In this document: in pieces, positions 1-8,260 of the stretch
How positions within the stretch are numbered: position 1 is the first letter of the stretch
How the letters are laid out: the number at the start of each line of letters is the position of its first letter
Assembly (NCBI GenBank): GCA_965248605.1
Contig: CBDFJV010000007.1
Coordinates: forward strand, 434,001-498,000
DNA: 64,000 nucleotides
Origin: CAUZJF01 sp965248605
GTDB lineage: Bacteria > Chloroflexota > Dehalococcoidia > Lucifugimonadales > CAUZJF01
Direction of reading: 5' to 3'
Position numbers and translations under genes: made by a program
The notes under the pieces: generated by a model
What the model saw: only the letters and a program-made list of their open reading frames with translations
Databases searched by the model: none
What the model was told of the DNA's origin: nothing

Positions 1-172
1 GCAGCCCGTACTTGAGACAAAGGAGCTTGACGCGCCGCAGGTAGTCGGGGTCTCTAGGCATCCCGCCGACGTGGATGTCGATGGTGTCCAGGCCCAGCTT
101 GTATGCGCGTTCGATCAGCGACTCGAGGCTCGCGTCGGGCCGCTCCCGCACCATCGCGCTCAGTTTGATCAT
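1..172 (-). CDS. Sugar-phosphate isomerase/epimerase-like TIM-barrel protein (N-terminal part)
   Basis: Only the first 57 codons lie in the window; the gene runs off the left edge. The ATG at 172 follows an AGGAG box about six bases upstream. The visible protein starts MIKLSAMVRERP and continues with LGLDTIDIHVGG. That strand-helix-strand opening is typical of xylose-isomerase-like TIM barrels, where the first strand carries the family name and the second ends in a metal- or sugar-binding residue. The substrate cannot be told from this fragment. The family assignment is an inference from a short stretch. Confidence 0.6.
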   Translation of the reverse strand, partial: MIKLSAMVRERPDASLESLIERAYKLGLDTIDIHVGGMPRDPDYLRRVKLLCLKYGL

Positions 173-281
173 GTCTGGCTCCTAGTCGAGGGTGACCGAT
201 AGTCTAGCATGTCGGGGTGGAGGTCTTATCACGCCCGATTGGCGGGACAGTCTTCAGTATTCCCCTATGGAATGTTTCCAG

Positions 282-526
282 AGTATCTCAATTCGCCTCA
301 TTCCTCTGAAAAGGACGTGTCACAAGGCTTCCTCTGGTAGGGGCGTCCCGATGCGGCATCGGGACATGCGCCCGCATCCCGGCGTAAATCGCGACGCTCA
401 GTATCTCAATTCGCCTCATTCCTCTGGAAAGGACACGTCCCAGGGTTTCCTCTGGTAGGGGCGCATTGCAATGCGCCCGCATCCTGGCGTGAATCGCGAC
501 GTGGGCAGACGAACTGTCCCTACATC
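282..526. repeat. Tandem pair of a dispersed intergenic repeat (family A)
   Basis: This stretch without a convincing gene (173-608) holds two head-to-tail copies with a period of 118 bases, starting near 282 and 400 with AGTATCTCAATTCGCC. Each has a core beginning TAGGGGCG, then a GATGCGGCATC-type hairpin (lost in copy 2), then GCGCCCGCATCC and AATCGCGACG. Copy 2 ends in GTCCCTAC, roughly the inverse of its TAGGGGC start. Related single copies lie near 9,590, 53,284 and 60,710. Short ORFs across the repeat are ignored because their frame is not kept between copies. Confidence 0.75.
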
Positions 527-608
527 AACCAAGACTGCCCCAAAACAAGTCGAGGTTATACTGTCCTGCGCGGCTTGCGAGCAAGAAACCATCAGGAGGA
601 CGCCCACC

Positions 609-1451
609 GTGGCTAGAAGCAAGAACCAAACGGTACTGGTCACGGGCGCTTCCAGCGGCATCGGGTACGCGACCGCGCTCTATCTGGCAGAGAAGGGATA
701 CTCGGTCATCGGCAGCAGCCGCTCGAGCGAACGGCTTTCTGGGCTCAAGGACGAGGCCCGCAAGAGCGGTGTGGAACTGATGGCGATTGAGCTGGACATC
801 AACTCCGACGAAGGCGTCGATGCCGTGCTGCCGTCGCTGATCGAGGAGCGCGGCCCGATAGACGCACTGGTCAACAACGCCGGGTTCAACATGTGGGGGC
901 CCGTCGAGAGCCTGTCGACCGCCGAGCTGAAGGCGCAGTTCGAGACCAACTTCTTCGCCCAGATTCGATTGATCAGAGCGGTCCTGCCCGGTATGGTCAA
1001 GCAGGGCCACGGGACCGTCGTCAACGTAAGCTCAGTGCTCGGCCGGATAGGTACGCCGTTCAACGGGGCCTATGCGTCGAGCAAGTTCGCGCTCGAAGGG
1101 CTGAGCGAATCGCTGCAGGTCGAGCTCCGCCCTCTTGGTGTTCGGGTCGCTCTGGTGGAGCCTGGGCTTTATCGCACCGACTTGATGAAGAACCAGGTGA
1201 TCGCCGAACGCGCGGACGCCGCCGACCTTCCCTACCGTGGGTACGTCGAGAAGTATCGGTCACGCCATCGCAGGTTCGACTGGTTCATGGGCGACCCGAT
1301 CGCGGTGGCTAAGGTCATCCACAAGGTCATCCGGTCCAGGCGACCGCGGTTCAGGTATCAGGTGGGGGTGGAGGCGTGGCTGGGTGTAGCGGCGGCGCGG
1401 CTTATGCCGGAGCGGCTCTATCGGGCATTGCTGGCGCGCGCGACGATGTGA
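609..1451 (+). CDS. Short-chain dehydrogenase/reductase (SDR family)
   Basis: A 280-residue classical SDR, an NAD(P)-dependent oxidoreductase of unknown substrate. The Rossmann signature TGASSGIG is at residues 12-19, the NNAG motif lies near 90, the catalytic Ser is near 142 and the YxxxK pair is Tyr155/Lys159 (GAYASSK). The frame is open further upstream, but the GTG at 609 has an AGGAGGA box seven bases before it. Upstream codons run into the family A repeat and read as non-protein. A possible -10 (TATACT) lies at 557-562 without a clear -35. It stands alone, convergent with recO. Confidence 0.88.
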   Translation: MARSKNQTVLVTGASSGIGYATALYLAEKGYSVIGSSRSSERLSGLKDEARKSGVELMAIELDINSDEGVDAVLPSLIEERGPIDALVNNAGFNMWGPVESLSTAELKAQFETNFFAQIRLIRAVLPGMVKQGHGTVVNVSSVLGRIGTPFNGAYASSKFALEGLSESLQVELRPLGVRVALVEPGLYRTDLMKNQVIAERADAADLPYRGYVEKYRSRHRRFDWFMGDPIAVAKVIHKVIRSRRPRFRYQVGVEAWLGVAAARLMPERLYRALLARATM

Positions 1452-1507
1452 CCTCACCCCCAACTACGTCCCTGTCGCACGGAGAGGGGGCTAGATGGCG
1501 CGGCAGC

Positions 1508-2275
1508 CTACTGCGCGCTGGATGCCACGAGGCTCATGAACTCGGCACTTTTAAGGTCCCGCTCCAGGACGTGGCGGATGTAGGAGCGTAGCACGCGCTG
1601 GAGCTCGGTCGCGAGGGCGGGTGGGACTGACATTTCGGCCGCGCGTGCCTTTGGGCCTCGCTGGAAGTGCCTCAGTACCTTGATGGCGTTGACCGAGAGG
1701 GGCAGGACCGCCTCTCCGGACCGGCCTTTGCATCCCGGGCAGACGATGCCTCCCACGGCTGGACTGAACACGTGATCGCGCGGCTCCAGCACCGTGCTGC
1801 ACTCCACACAACTGTGAAGCTCGGGGCCGAACCCGGAGATCATGAGTAGCTGGACTTCAAAGTAGCGCACGAGTTGGGTCGAATTCCGCCCATCGTCGAG
1901 GCGGGCTAGCGAGTCCAGGAACAGGTCGAAGACCCTCGCGTTGGGTGAGTTGTCGGCGGAAAAGCCATCGACGAGCTCCGCCATGTATACGGCCTCCGAG
2001 ATGGGCCGTAGGTCTTCCCTCAGGCCCCGGAATGCGTGAAGCGATTGGGCCTCCGATATAGCGTCTAGGCTTCTTCCCTCCGCGATGGACACGGCCACGT
2101 GGGTCAGCGGCTCAAGGTGGCCTCGAAGTTTGCTCTTGCCGCGGCGCACACCTCTGGCAACGGCCCGGAGCCTACCTTTGTCGCGAGAATAGAGCGTGAC
2201 GATGCGGTCGGCCTCGCCCAGGGGCATGTGCTTGAGGACGATTCCGTGGGTCTTGTATGTGCGGGGGCGGGCCAT
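1508..2275 (-). CDS. recO: DNA repair protein RecO
   Basis: RecO, the recombination mediator that works with RecF and RecR to load RecA at gaps. The 255 residues fit the usual length. The N-terminal OB-fold opens YKTHGIVLKHMPLGEADRIV, followed by the helical domain. A four-cysteine zinc site is at 156, 159, 179 and 182. It lies directly downstream of recR on the same strand (8 bases between), so recR and recO are probably co-transcribed with dnaX and ybaB. The match is clear over its whole length. Confidence 0.93.
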   Translation of the reverse strand: MARPRTYKTHGIVLKHMPLGEADRIVTLYSRDKGRLRAVARGVRRGKSKLRGHLEPLTHVAVSIAEGRSLDAISEAQSLHAFRGLREDLRPISEAVYMAELVDGFSADNSPNARVFDLFLDSLARLDDGRNSTQLVRYFEVQLLMISGFGPELHSCVECSTVLEPRDHVFSPAVGGIVCPGCKGRSGEAVLPLSVNAIKVLRHFQRGPKARAAEMSVPPALATELQRVLRSYIRHVLERDLKSAEFMSLVASSAQ

Positions 2276-2280
2276 GAGAG

Positions 2281-2303
2281 GGGTTAGGGGTTAGGGGTTA
2301 GGG
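2281..2303. repeat. Short telomere-like GGGTTAG tract
   Basis: Three tandem units of GGGGTTA lie between recO and recR and run into the last codons of recR, encoding its tail LTPNP. Similar G/T-rich or C/A-rich tracts occur near 48,113-48,138 and 52,565-52,595, each at a gene boundary. No function is claimed. Confidence 0.5.
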
Positions 2304-2904
2304 ATTCGCGGGATTCCATGGCGCGGCCCAAGGTGACTTCGTCGGTGTATTCGAGGTCGCCACCTACAGGGAGCCCGCGCGCGGGCCGCGTGACCTTCAC
2401 GCCGAGCGGCGAGACGAGCTTGTGGACGTACATTGACGTGGCCTCACCTTCCATGTTGGGGTTGGTCGCGATGATGAGCTCACCAACGCTGCCGTTCTTC
2501 AGGCGCGCGAGCAGGGGCTGGATCTTCAGGTCGTCGGGGCCGACGCCGTTCATAGGCGAGATTACGCCGTGTAGCACGTGGTAGAGGCCTTTGTAGGACG
2601 AAGTCTTTTCCAGGGCCAGCACGTCCAGCGCCTCCTCCACGACGCAGATGCGACTCTGGTCGCGGGCAGGGTTACTGCAGAGCGCGCAAGGGTCGGTCTC
2701 GGTGATGTTGTAGCACTGCGAGCAGAGGACGATGCGGTCTTTGACTGCCAGGATCGACTCCGCCAGCGAGCGCGCCTCTTCCTCGGGCATGCGGATGAGG
2801 TAGTAGGTCAGGCGCTGGGCAGATTTGGGACCGATACCCGGCAGCTTGTGGAACTCGTCGATGAGCCGTGCGACGGGCTCTGCGCCGGCAAAACCGGAGG
2901 TCAT
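2284..2904 (-). CDS. recR: Recombination protein RecR
   Basis: RecR forms the ring clamp of the RecFOR pathway. The 206 residues hold the helix-hairpin-helix (KLPGIGPKSAQRL at about 20-32), the zinc finger with cysteines 61, 64, 73 and 76, and a Toprim domain beginning near ICVVEE (about 87). It follows ybaB by three bases on the minus strand, the common bacterial dnaX-ybaB-recR order. The last six codons come from a telomere-like repeat, so the natural C-terminus may have been slightly altered. Confidence 0.95.
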   Translation of the reverse strand: MTSGFAGAEPVARLIDEFHKLPGIGPKSAQRLTYYLIRMPEEEARSLAESILAVKDRIVLCSQCYNITETDPCALCSNPARDQSRICVVEEALDVLALEKTSSYKGLYHVLHGVISPMNGVGPDDLKIQPLLARLKNGSVGELIIATNPNMEGEATSMYVHKLVSPLGVKVTRPARGLPVGGDLEYTDEVTLGRAMESRESLTPNP

Positions 2905-2907
2905 TTG

Positions 2908-3216
2908 CTACATCAGCCCTGGGATCTTCATGCCGCCAGTCAGGGCGCTCATGCGGTCGGCGGCCATTTCCTGGGCCTTTTCGAGCCCGTCGTTTACTGC
3001 GGCCTGAACCATGTCTTGCAGGATCTCGACGTCCTCGGGGGAGACGGCGTCCGGGTCGATCTCCAGCGACTCGACGCGCATCTTGCCGGAAACCACGGCC
3101 TTGACGGCACCCCCTCCGGCGCTGGCCTCGACGGTGGCGCTCTCTAGCTCCTCCTGCATCTTGGCCATGTTCTTCTGGAGCTGCTGTGCCTGCTTCATCA
3201 TCTTTTTATTCATCAT
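2908..3216 (-). CDS. YbaB/EbfC nucleoid-associated protein
   Basis: A 102-residue YbaB/EbfC-family DNA-binding protein. It starts MMNKKMMKQAQQLQKNMAKM, has the family's coiled-coil N-terminus and the GGGAVKAVVSGKM strand region, and ends MKIPGLM. The first ATG (3216) has an AGGAGG box nine bases upstream, inside the end of dnaX, and the two genes overlap by 11 bases, indicating translational coupling. A longer in-frame ORF reaches 3483 but is a shadow of dnaX. The family usually sits between dnaX and recR, as here. Confidence 0.93.
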   Translation of the reverse strand: MMNKKMMKQAQQLQKNMAKMQEELESATVEASAGGGAVKAVVSGKMRVESLEIDPDAVSPEDVEILQDMVQAAVNDGLEKAQEMAADRMSALTGGMKIPGLM

Positions 3217-4897
3217 CGAGCACTTCCTCCTTTTCGTCGACAATTCTGGCGCCCATGGTCTGGGCGGAGCGGACCAGGTGGCTACGCTGAGACGCCTTCT
3301 GCCTGGGGCCGTTGGCCCGGCCTTCGGCCATAGACGCCTGAATCTGGTATGAGCCGTCCAGGGCCTCAGCCAGGGCTTCCTGGAGTACCTTGCGGCTTTC
3401 CGGATCGTCCAGCTCTTCCTGCATGCGTTCCTGGTGCGAAGCGTGGGCGTATTTGAGCGTGACGGTGTCGTCGGACACCACACGCTCGATGCTCGATCGC
3501 AGAAGGGCGCCCAGGTTGAAACGCTTACCTTTGCGGGTGCGTAGCGATTTCACGATGTCGTCCCAGAGGGCGTCGAGACGGCCTGACGGGTCGGTCGGCA
3601 AGGGTCCTTTTGGCGCTGCTGCACTTGTTCGCGGCGGTGGGCCGGAGGGACGGGCGGCCGCGGCCGCGGTCTCTCTAGTCGTTCGCGCCGGCTCGGCCTG
3701 GGGGCGAGGAGGTTCAGGCCTCGATGACGCAGGCCGTGATGGGGCCGGTGGAGCGTAGGCGGGCCCGGCGCTCGTTCGCGGCTCGGGTACTACTGCTGCG
3801 GGCATAGCCTCGTGGGCCGGCGTTTCAAGTTCAAGCGTCGACTCGACCATCGCCAGCTCTAGCGGTAGCGGCGACGAGCTGTCGCGTCGTAGCTCGACAG
3901 CCGAGAAGGTCTTCAGTGTCCGGACCAGGTGGTCTATCGTAGAACGCTTGGCCATCGCGTTCATCAGGTCCAGCGTCTCCTCCGGGTAGCCCAACGTCGT
4001 TTTCGCGCCGGACTTCAGCAGAAGGATGCCCCTGAGGTACTCCAGCAGCACCCGGTGGAACTGTCGCAGGTCGCTACCTTCGTCGGCGACCTGGTTGATG
4101 ACCTTGATGCCTTCACCTGCCGCTCGATCCACTACGTGCTCGACCAGTTCAAGAGCGCGCTCGTCGCTGCCTAGCTCCAGCAGGTCGCCGACCTGAGTCT
4201 CGGTCAGCGGCGACCCGTAAGAGACCAGAGCTTGCTCCAGCAGGTTTTCGGCGTCCCGCAGGCTGCCGGAGGCGGTCCGGGCGATCATGGTGAGGGCCTC
4301 CGGAACGGCCTCGACGCCCTCGTCGGTGCAGAGCTGCGATAGGCGTTCGACTATTCGCTCCAGCGGAATCCGCCGGAAGTCGAAGCGCTGGCATCTCGAT
4401 ATGATCGTAAGTGGGACTTTGTGGATCTCGGTAGTCGCGAGCACGAAGATCGCGTGGGCCGGCGGTTCCTCCAGCGTCTTCAGCAAGGCGTTGAAGGCCG
4501 GCTCCGTCAGCATGTGTACTTCGTCGACGATATACACCTTGTAGCGCGCTTCGTTCGGCGAGAAATGGACGCGCTCGCGTAGCTCCCGGATGTCGTCGAT
4601 ACCTCGATTACTCGCGGCGTCGATCTCGATGAGATCCAAGGCGCGGGCCTCGTCTATCGCCTTGCACATCTCGCATTCGTTGTCCGGCTCGCCGTCCAGG
4701 GGCGAAAGGCAGTTGACCGCCTTAGCCACGATCCGCGCGGTGCTGGTCTTGCCGGTCCCTCGCGGACCACAGAAGAGGTAGGCGTGGGCGATGCGATCGA
4801 GCCTAACAGCGTTGAGCAGGGTCTGAGTCACAGCTTCCTGACCAACGACCTGGTCGAGGCGGCGCGGACGCCATTTTCGATAGAAGACTTCGCTCAT
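3206..4897 (-). CDS. dnaX: DNA polymerase III subunit gamma/tau
   Basis: The clamp-loader ATPase of the replicative polymerase, 563 residues. Visible parts: an AAA+ module with Walker A GPRGTGKT at 44-51, a zinc-binding region with cysteines 63, 75 and 78, Walker B VYIVDEVH near 121-128 and the SRC sensor at 168-170. The clamp-loader collar follows. A Pro/Ala-rich linker lies at about 370-440, and a C-terminal tau-like domain begins near SGRLDALWDDIV. No slippery A-run for frameshifting was recognised. It starts one base after the ybeY stop and overlaps ybaB. Confidence 0.95.
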   Translation of the reverse strand: MSEVFYRKWRPRRLDQVVGQEAVTQTLLNAVRLDRIAHAYLFCGPRGTGKTSTARIVAKAVNCLSPLDGEPDNECEMCKAIDEARALDLIEIDAASNRGIDDIRELRERVHFSPNEARYKVYIVDEVHMLTEPAFNALLKTLEEPPAHAIFVLATTEIHKVPLTIISRCQRFDFRRIPLERIVERLSQLCTDEGVEAVPEALTMIARTASGSLRDAENLLEQALVSYGSPLTETQVGDLLELGSDERALELVEHVVDRAAGEGIKVINQVADEGSDLRQFHRVLLEYLRGILLLKSGAKTTLGYPEETLDLMNAMAKRSTIDHLVRTLKTFSAVELRRDSSSPLPLELAMVESTLELETPAHEAMPAAVVPEPRTSAGPAYAPPAPSRPASSRPEPPRPQAEPARTTRETAAAAARPSGPPPRTSAAAPKGPLPTDPSGRLDALWDDIVKSLRTRKGKRFNLGALLRSSIERVVSDDTVTLKYAHASHQERMQEELDDPESRKVLQEALAEALDGSYQIQASMAEGRANGPRQKASQRSHLVRSAQTMGARIVDEKEEVLDDE

Positions 4898-4898
4898 T

Positions 4899-5468
4899 CT
4901 AGCTCTCGGACGGCCCGGCGCCTGCCGTCGCCAGACCAGCCAGGGCCCGGGCTACGACCTCGTTCATCGCTGCTTCTTCCCCCGGACTCTCGTGGTCGTG
5001 GCCCATCAGATGGAGAATTCCATGCGCCAACAGCACAGCCAGCTCCCGTTCGACGGAATGGCCGGCTTCGGCGGCCTGTCGCTGGGCCTGCGGGTACGAG
5101 ATGATCACGTCGCCGAGCATTGCCGGCGCCTCCGGAGGGAGTACGAAGGAGGTAACGTCGGCAGGCTCCGGCGGCCGATCGTCGCCGTAGTAGTGGCCTT
5201 GGTGGTCGAAGGAGAAGGACAGGACGTCGGTCGGTTCGTCGAGACCACGGTATCGCTGGTTGAGTTCGCGAACAAGCTCGTCGCTGGCGATGGCTACGGC
5301 TACCGCTACCGCCGTATCAGTGGCCGCGCCACCGGCGACCAAAGTCTGCTCGGCGACGGACTTCAGCCATGCCTCCGAGACGGCATCTTGGAACTCGACC
5401 TCGACTTGAAGGCTGACCTGGAAAGGTGGCACTCGGCGGGTATCTCCTCTTTCGTGGGGCGGTGCCAT
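4899..5468 (-). CDS. ybeY: Endoribonuclease YbeY (16S rRNA maturation)
   Basis: YbeY, the zinc-dependent RNase of ribosome quality control and 16S 3' maturation. The metal motif HGILHLMGHDHE (H-x3-H-x5-H) is intact, and the preceding LGDVIISY and DEPTDVLSF blocks are those of the family. The start is uncertain. The frame opens at 5501; an ATG at 5468 has GGAG eight bases upstream and is chosen here; a GTG near 5429 with GAGGAG further upstream would give a protein nearer normal length. It is the first gene of the ybeY-dnaX-ybaB-recR-recO run. Confidence 0.9.
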   Translation of the reverse strand: MAPPHERGDTRRVPPFQVSLQVEVEFQDAVSEAWLKSVAEQTLVAGGAATDTAVAVAVAIASDELVRELNQRYRGLDEPTDVLSFSFDHQGHYYGDDRPPEPADVTSFVLPPEAPAMLGDVIISYPQAQRQAAEAGHSVERELAVLLAHGILHLMGHDHESPGEEAAMNEVVARALAGLATAGAGPSES

Positions 5469-5734
5469 TATACCGCTCCGCAGGGTGCCGCGGACTGCCA
5501 TAGAACGACGGGTTACAGCGCCGACTGACCCCCCTGTTACCAGGAGAAGAGCGCGTACTCGAAGGGCTTGCTAGCAGAAGGCCAATCGGTGAGCAGGTCT
5601 GAGAGAGGGGAGCGGTAGGAGCCGGTCTCGCGAGGGGTGGTGGTCTGTTCGGTGAACCACCCTAGATACTTCGCTGTTCCGATGAAGCATCGGACTCCTC
5701 AGCGTGACAATGGGCAACTGGAGGCGGAGGCGGT

Positions 5735-7000
5735 CTACCCTTGCCGCGCACCCGATAACGAGCTGGAAGAGGACACAGCTCGGCTTGTTTCTTCTGTGGT
5801 ACCGCCATCTCCAGTGTCACTGGGCGTGCAGTCGACGACCTGGGTCGCGTCCGAGTTCGTGTGGAACTCGTACACCTTGCCTTCGTGCACCAGCGTCAGG
5901 CTGAACCCGGATGTGACAACCTGAGCGTAGCTTTCGCCGGGCGTCGGGCAGCCGAGACTAGCGTCCCCCCAGGTTTCCGGCTCCCTACTGGTCACGTCGA
6001 GGGCGCTGCGATCTACGTCGAGTCTGGTCGAAAGAGCCTTCCGAGCGGCCGACTCGACTTCGAACCTGTTACAAACCGTATCGGCGCCCTCTACCGGAGG
6101 TGCTAGTGAAGGTCCGTCTGCCGGCGCCTCGGCCGCCTTTGAGGCGGCCTGGCGGATGCTCTCGAACATCCCGCCCAGGTCAGCGGACGACCCCACAATG
6201 GTTGTGTTCTGAGTCAGGTAAGTCTTATAGAGTTCCAGGGAGCGCTGGAAGGTGTAGAACTCGGGGTCCTGCTCTAGAGCCTCGGCGAAGATCCTGATTG
6301 CCTCAGCTTCGCCGCACCCCCGGATGATGTCGGCGTCGCGCTGCGCGGCAGACTGGATGATCTTCGCCTGCCGATCGACATCCGACCTCACCTCTGCGTC
6401 CGTCTTTGCGCCCTCGGCGCGCTCCCGGTCCGCAATTCTCTTGCGCTCTGCTTTCATGCGCTCGAAGACACTTGACGCGATCTCGTTAGGGAAATCGGCT
6501 CTCTTCAGCCTCACATCCACCGTTTCGATTCCGAATGGTGCGAGCCGCGGGGTGACGGCGACGAGAATCCGGTTCATGACGTCTTCTCGACTGGTCCGGA
6601 TGATCTCGGACTGATCGTCAAGCGCGATCTCTTCGCGCAACGCGGACGCGACAATCTCGATAGCACGGTTCGCGCCTTCACGCTCTGTAGCTACGGTCTG
6701 AACGAAGAGCAGGGGGTCGACGATTCGGCCTCGGGCGTATACGTCGATGACGAGGTTCTTCTTATCTTTCGTCAGCAGCGAAGACGGCGGAGCGTCGAAG
6801 ATTAGTAGCCGCTTGTCGAGGTATATGACCGACTCTATGAAGGGCGTCTTGAAGTTGAGACCGGGCTTTTCGATCGGGTCTCTTACCGGTTCGCCGAATC
6901 GTGTGACGATTGCGAGCTGTGTTTCATCTACGGTGAACAGCACCTGACCGGCAACAAATGCTACTACCGCCAAGAGTATGAGGAAGATCAGGGTCCGCAT
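5735..7000 (-). CDS. hflC: HflC-type SPFH/prohibitin membrane protein with an unusual C-terminal domain
   Basis: A 421-residue partner of HflK. A single N-terminal membrane helix (about 3-20) is followed by the SPFH domain (ETQLAIVTRFGEPV through FGIETVDVRLKRADFP) and a charged coiled coil, as in HflC, which controls the FtsH protease. HflC normally ends near residue 300. Here a Pro-rich linker is followed by an extra domain (about 310-390) with two widely spaced cysteines and the blocks WGDASLGCPTPGESYAQV and GKVYEFHTN. A Ser-rich tail ends the protein. It starts directly after the hflK stop. Confidence 0.88.
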   Translation of the reverse strand: MRTLIFLILLAVVAFVAGQVLFTVDETQLAIVTRFGEPVRDPIEKPGLNFKTPFIESVIYLDKRLLIFDAPPSSLLTKDKKNLVIDVYARGRIVDPLLFVQTVATEREGANRAIEIVASALREEIALDDQSEIIRTSREDVMNRILVAVTPRLAPFGIETVDVRLKRADFPNEIASSVFERMKAERKRIADRERAEGAKTDAEVRSDVDRQAKIIQSAAQRDADIIRGCGEAEAIRIFAEALEQDPEFYTFQRSLELYKTYLTQNTTIVGSSADLGGMFESIRQAASKAAEAPADGPSLAPPVEGADTVCNRFEVESAARKALSTRLDVDRSALDVTSREPETWGDASLGCPTPGESYAQVVTSGFSLTLVHEGKVYEFHTNSDATQVVDCTPSDTGDGGTTEETSRAVSSSSSLSGARQG

Positions 7001-8023
7001 CTAGCGCTGGTCTCCGGCGAACGGTACTACGGGAGTCGGCGTTACTCCCAGAAGCGGCAGAATCGGGAGCACGCCCTGATCTGCCTCCAGGATGATCTTC
7101 GTGATCCCAGGCAGTATCTCTTCCATCGCTTCCAGGTAAAGCCGCTGACGGGTCACGTCCGGAGACTTGGCGTACTCGTTCAGGATTGCCGTGAAGCGCT
7201 CAGCCTGGCCCGTGGCCAGATTGATGCGCTCCGCTTTGAACCCTTCGGCGTTCTCACGCAGACGCGCCCCCTCGCCTTGCGCTATGGGTAGGATCTCTTC
7301 CTTGTACGCGTCGGCGAGGTTGATAATCCTCTCCTTGTCTTCCTTGGCGCGTACGACGTCCGCGAAGGCGTCCTGGACCTCTACCGGCGGATTCACATTG
7401 AGAAGCTTTACCTCCGTGACACGGATGCCGGTCGTGTACTGGTCGAGACGTAATTGGAGGAGCACGAGGGTTTCTGCTTGCACCTGCTCTTTCTCAACGG
7501 TCAGCACGTCGTCGATGTCGCGGCTACCGACGACCTGTCGTAGGGACGTTTCGGCGGAATCCCGTAGAGTAATCCCATCCGGATCGACGACGTTGAACAA
7601 GAAATCTCTCGGGCTTTTGATGTTGTACTGGACAAGAAGCTGAACGTCGACGATGTTCTCGTCGCCGGTAATCATCAGCGACTCTTCCTGCTGAGGGGTC
7701 GTACCTCGGAAGCCGAGCTCCAGACGGCGCCGCTCGTCGGCGCGCACAATGCTCCTGGTGCCCACTGGAGAAGGCCAGAACCAATGGAGGCCGGGGCCCT
7801 GCTCGTTGTTGTACTCGCCGAACAGCCGGAGCACGGCCACTTCACCGCCAACCGTCGAAACAGTGTAGAAGCCGCTCGCGAGCCAGAGGATCGAGCCGAC
7901 TACTACTACGGCTAGGACGACGTAGCGGATCGCTCCGCCGCCTCCGCCAAAACGGCCGAACGCCGACCGGATACGGTCGACGATCTGCTCTAGGTTGACT
8001 TCTGGTTCTTCTTGTCTGTTCAT
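7001..8023 (-). CDS. hflK: HflK-type SPFH/prohibitin membrane protein
   Basis: HflK, the larger SPFH partner of HflC; the two form a membrane cage around FtsH. The 340 residues have a Gly-rich cytoplasmic N-terminus (FGRFGGGGG), one membrane helix at about 34-52, and an SPFH domain with GPGLHWFWPSPVG and VNPPVEVQDAF. A helical region with EDKERIINLADAYKEEI follows. hflK comes first in a two-gene operon and hflC follows without a gap. The start region is followed upstream by a 123-bp mobile element copy at 8083-8213, so its original promoter may have been altered. Confidence 0.92.
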   Translation of the reverse strand: MNRQEEPEVNLEQIVDRIRSAFGRFGGGGGAIRYVVLAVVVVGSILWLASGFYTVSTVGGEVAVLRLFGEYNNEQGPGLHWFWPSPVGTRSIVRADERRRLELGFRGTTPQQEESLMITGDENIVDVQLLVQYNIKSPRDFLFNVVDPDGITLRDSAETSLRQVVGSRDIDDVLTVEKEQVQAETLVLLQLRLDQYTTGIRVTEVKLLNVNPPVEVQDAFADVVRAKEDKERIINLADAYKEEILPIAQGEGARLRENAEGFKAERINLATGQAERFTAILNEYAKSPDVTRQRLYLEAMEEILPGITKIILEADQGVLPILPLLGVTPTPVVPFAGDQR

Positions 8024-8082
8024 GAAAAGGCGAGCGCTCGCATATGCGGGCCACTAGCAATGGTAACACAATCGTGGCGAGA

Positions 8083-8213
8083 CTAGTAGACCGAAATCTT
8101 TGAAATGAGGGGTAGCCGAGATTGGCGTGCTACGACGACAGGGCGGGTTTCAAACCCGCCCCTACCAAGCCGTAACCTCAGAACCCTTCAATACTAGGAT
8201 GTTGGACCACTAG
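8083..8213. mobile_element. 123-bp MITE-like element, copy 1, with CTAG duplication
   Basis: A 123-bp element at 8087-8209 between two CTAG tetranucleotides (8083-8086 and 8210-8213). Its ends are imperfect inverted repeats (TAGACCGAAATC and, inverted, TGGTCCAACATC). The middle holds a palindrome GGGCGGGTTT-C-AAACCCGCCC. The 123 bases are identical in copies at 13,533, 43,544 and 48,143. It has no ORF, so it must be moved by a transposase elsewhere. A YTAR-type target such as CTAG is known for the IS5 group, which suggests but does not prove the parent. Confidence 0.85.
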
Positions 8214-8260
8214 GTGCGGCGAAACGGTTGAGAACGGCAGTTTGAGCTATTCCAGGAGTT

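Noticed and set aside
2578..3147. 189-codon plus-strand ORF
   Set aside because: Opposite strand of recR and ybaB, both well supported.
8100..8200. Reading the GGGCGGGTTTCAAACCCGCCC palindrome as a terminator
   Set aside because: It is internal to a mobile element present in both orientations and is not followed by a T-run.
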